Under the pieces are notes generated by a model that had not been told where the DNA came from, did no database searches, and saw only the letters and a program-made list of their open reading frames with translations. 64,000 nt of DNA from Glycomyces sp. L485 (lineage in GTDB: Bacteria > Actinomycetota > Actinomycetes > Mycobacteriales > Micromonosporaceae). Numbering within the stretch: the stretch's first letter is position 1; every line of letters starts with the position of its first letter. The position numbers and the translations under genes are program-made. Of this stretch, positions 62,145 to 64,000 are shown piece by piece. The stretch is from the NCBI RefSeq assembly GCF_022548875.1, contig NZ_JAKZEW010000010.1, positions 42,808 through 106,807 on the forward strand. The letters run 5' to 3'.

Positions 62145-62217
62145 CGGGACGACAGGATTTGAACCTGCGACCCCCCCGTCCCAAACGGGGTGCGCTACCA
62201 AGCTGCGCCACGTCCCG
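62144..62217 (-). tRNA. tRNA-Pro (anticodon UGG)
   Basis: On the minus strand a 74-nt cloverleaf starts CGGGACG and ends CGTCCCGA, giving a perfect acceptor stem with discriminator A. The anticodon loop is CGTTTGGGAC with UGG; the T-arm has GGTTCAAATCC. CCA is not encoded. Its 3' end abuts the island repeat, a common integration position for mobile DNA. Confidence 0.96.
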
Positions 62218-62344
62218 AAGGCCGCCCCACAGGACGGCCGTAGCAAGGGTACAACAGCCGCACCATCCCCTTGCTACGAGTCGATTCGGGCGACCGGCGG
62301 CCCTCGGACGCCGCCTGCTCCGAATGAGCACCCCCGTCCGATTT

Positions 62345-62374
62345 CTCAGGCGAGCCTGAGAGGTCGCGGGACCT
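62345..62374 (-). terminator. Two small hairpins after the FMN-oxidase gene
   Basis: CTCAGGC-GA-GCCTGAG (62345-62360) and AGGTC-GCGG-GACCT (62361-62374) lie back to back downstream of the oxidase stop on the minus strand. They form a weak terminator at best. The 62218-62344 stretch holds the expected upstream region of tRNA-Pro and no gene. Confidence 0.4.
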
Positions 62375-62404
62375 CATAGGCGTGCCCTGAGGAGCAACAC
62401 GAGA

Positions 62405-63637
62405 TCAGCGGGTGGTCAGGCGCTGTAGCTGGGTTACGTGGCCGGGTTCGAGCTCCTGCAACGAGGCAGCGCCGAGCAGTCGCATGGTGCGTTCTACCTG
62501 GTCTCGGAGGATTTCTATCGCTCGATCGACACCCTCCCGGCCGCCCGCCATGAGCCCGTACAGGTAGGCACGGCCGACCATGGTGAACCTGGCGCCGAGC
62601 GCGATCGCGGCGACAACGTCGGCACCGGACATGATGCCGGTGTCGAGGTGGACTTCGGTGTCGCGCCCGACCTCCCGGACGACCTCCGGGAGCAGGTGGA
62701 ACGGCACGGGTGCGCGGTCCAGCTGCCGCCCGCCGTGGTTGGACAGGGTGATCGCGTCCACGCCCATGTCGGCGAGGCGCTTGGCGTCCGCGACGGACTG
62801 GACGCCCTTGACGACGAGCTTCCCCGGCCATTGCTCCTTGATCCAGGCCAGGTCGCCGTAGTCCACGGTGGGGTCGAACATGACCGCGAGCAGTTCGGCC
62901 ACCGTGCCCGGCCAGCGGTTGAGCGAGGCGAACGCGAGCGGCGCGGTCGTGAGCAGGTCGAACCACCAGCGCGGGTGCCGCAGCATGTCGAGCACGGTCG
63001 AGGCGGTGAGCTGGGGCGGAATGGAGAATCCATTGCGTTGGTCGCGGAGCCGGGCCCCGGCCACCGGCACGTCGACGGTCACCAGCAGGGTGTCGAATCC
63101 GGCGTTCGCGGCCCGCTCGACCAGCGCCATCGACTGGTCGCGGTCCTTCCACACGTACAGCTGGAACCAGTTGCGGCCGCGTGATCCGGCTGCCGCGGCG
63201 ACGTCCTCGATCGTGGTGGTGCCCATCGTGGACAGCGCGAACGGGATGCCCGCGGACGCGGCGGCTGCCGCTCCGGCGCGTTCGCCCTCGGTATGCATCA
63301 TCCTGGTGAAGCCGGTAGGGGCGATGCCGAACGGCAGCGCGGTGCGTCGGCCGAGCACATCCCATCCGGTATTCAGTGCAGAGGTGTCGCGCAGGATGGC
63401 CGGATGGAACTCGACGTCCTCGAAGGCCTGACGGGCACGGGCGAGTGAAAGCTCGGACTCCGCGGCCCCGTCGGTGTAGTCGAACGCGGCGCGAGGGGTG
63501 CGCCGCTGGGCGATGTCGCGAAGATCTGCGATGGTCAGGGCCGCCGCGAGGCGCCTGCGCCTGGCATTCAGTACGGGCTTCTTGAACCGGATCAGCGGCA
63601 GGACGTCTTTGGGTCGGGGGACCTGGCGTTCGGGCAT
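62405..63637 (-). CDS. FMN-dependent alpha-hydroxyacid oxidase/dehydrogenase (lactate dehydrogenase LldD-like)
   Basis: A 410-residue TIM-barrel flavoenzyme. N-terminal [20 protein letters not shown], the FMN-site [51 protein letters not shown] and the catalytic [18 protein letters not shown] (His near 301) are all visible. It oxidises a 2-hydroxy acid, most often L-lactate, to the 2-oxo acid. It lies outside the island repeats and is probably a resident gene. Confidence 0.93.
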   Translation of the reverse strand: MPERQVPRPKDVLPLIRFKKPVLNARRRRLAAALTIADLRDIAQRRTPRAAFDYTDGAAESELSLARARQAFEDVEFHPAILRDTSALNTGWDVLGRRTALPFGIAPTGFTRMMHTEGERAGAAAAASAGIPFALSTMGTTTIEDVAAAAGSRGRNWFQLYVWKDRDQSMALVERAANAGFDTLLVTVDVPVAGARLRDQRNGFSIPPQLTASTVLDMLRHPRWWFDLLTTAPLAFASLNRWPGTVAELLAVMFDPTVDYGDLAWIKEQWPGKLVVKGVQSVADAKRLADMGVDAITLSNHGGRQLDRAPVPFHLLPEVVREVGRDTEVHLDTGIMSGADVVAAIALGARFTMVGRAYLYGLMAGGREGVDRAIEILRDQVERTMRLLGAASLQELEPGHVTQLQRLTTR

Positions 63638-64000
63638 AGGGGAACTTAACAGGACCGGAAGCCCGCCCGATGGCAGGAGGTCGTGATGCGCGCGCCGGAG
63701 GCGGCGGGCCGCTTCTGGTTGGCGCCGCTTAGATCTGATGGCCCACGAACCAGCTTGCTGGTGGGTGGTGCGCCTGGGGAGCCCGGAAATGGCCGAGGGG
63801 GCGCTGGCGGGGTCGATCGTGTGCGTGGTTGTTGTGCGCCAAGGGCGGCGGCGACGGGGAGGTGGAGGGCTGTTCGGGGTGCGCTGCGGGGGTCGGGTGG
63901 GGCGGCTTTGGTGGGTGAGTTTCGCTCGTGTTGTGTTGCGCGGCAGGCGGTCCGGGGCGCGAACATGAGGGGTTTCCCACCGATCGGGTGATGATTTCCG
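63638..64000. other. Intergenic end of window, no gene supported
   Basis: This 363-bp stretch is G-rich on the plus strand. Short frames on both strands overlap, have no ribosome sites and show skewed Gly/Arg or Pro/Ser composition. I see no RNA gene or clear terminator. Confidence 0.6.

Noticed and set aside
63683..63991. 102-residue open frame at the end of the window
   Set aside because: Gly/Arg-rich composition, no ribosome site, and an overlapping frame of similar length on the other strand.

Overview
The window is very GC-rich (codon third positions almost all G or C), leads with GTG and ATG starts and tightly overlapping operons, and carries actinobacterial landmarks: ctaC-ctaF, a glnA2/amidotransferase/glnE cluster, an IdeR-type iron box, a Zur-type zinc box and a class A RNase P RNA. 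It is chromosomal DNA of an actinomycete. A Glycomyces/Stackebrandtia-like family is a guess I cannot test here.

Left part (1-29.4 kb) is mostly housekeeping. It opens with the end of a dipeptide/oligopeptide ABC operon (1-3161), followed by two damaged genes on the other strand: a truncated ThiF-type N-terminal domain (3142-3579) and an S51 peptidase broken in a G7 tract (3623-4362). Then come a NifS-like cysteine desulfurase, cytochrome oxidase subunits ctaC and ctaF, a Nudix hydrolase, and a three-gene peptide/nickel-type ABC transporter whose two permeases and two ATPases are each fused into one protein. That transporter has a Zur-like operator 50 bp before its start (12356-12374), so it is probably a zinc or zincophore importer. 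After it lie two small membrane proteins, rnpB, a TSUP permease, nadE, panB, a HAD hydrolase, a MOSC protein, glnA2-amidotransferase-glnE, corA, a PRC-barrel protein, a cysteine-rich copper-storage protein, a decayed gene, a secreted PL9-like pectate lyase, and an ECF sigma factor with its membrane-anchored partner.

Middle part (29.4-40.95 kb) is an acquired siderophore island. An iron box (29982-30000) precedes eight tightly packed genes that match Staphylococcus sbnA to sbnH in family and in exact order: L-2,3-diaminopropionate synthesis (A, B), three NIS synthetases (C, E, F), an MFS exporter (D), a citrate synthase of the HpcH family (G) and a PLP decarboxylase (H). The expected product is staphyloferrin B or a close relative. 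Remnants of the same HTH module lie on both sides, and a broken siderophore-ABC ATPase lies just upstream.

A gene graveyard follows (40.95-44.5 kb): a 180-bp direct repeat pair, a transposase tail and two orphan ORFs.

Right part (44.2-62.2 kb) is the least familiar region. It is an approximately 18-kb block bounded by direct repeats that each contain a hairpin and a run of 10-bp TCAC-containing units, the right copy abutting the 3' end of a tRNA-Pro gene. Inside are two divergent operons. The rightward one encodes two glycosyltransferases, an acyl carrier protein, a class-II-synthetase-like amino acid:[carrier protein] ligase and a stand-alone NRPS condensation domain. The leftward one encodes two ABC exporters, a glycosyltransferase-HEAT fusion, a small protein, a 2-oxoglutarate oxygenase, a GH3 glycosidase, another glycosyltransferase and a nucleoside phosphorylase. 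Together they look like a pathway that loads an amino acid on a carrier protein without an adenylation domain and transfers it to a glycosylated scaffold. I know no characterised cluster with this composition. After tRNA-Pro comes an FMN-dependent alpha-hydroxyacid oxidase and then sequence without a supportable gene.
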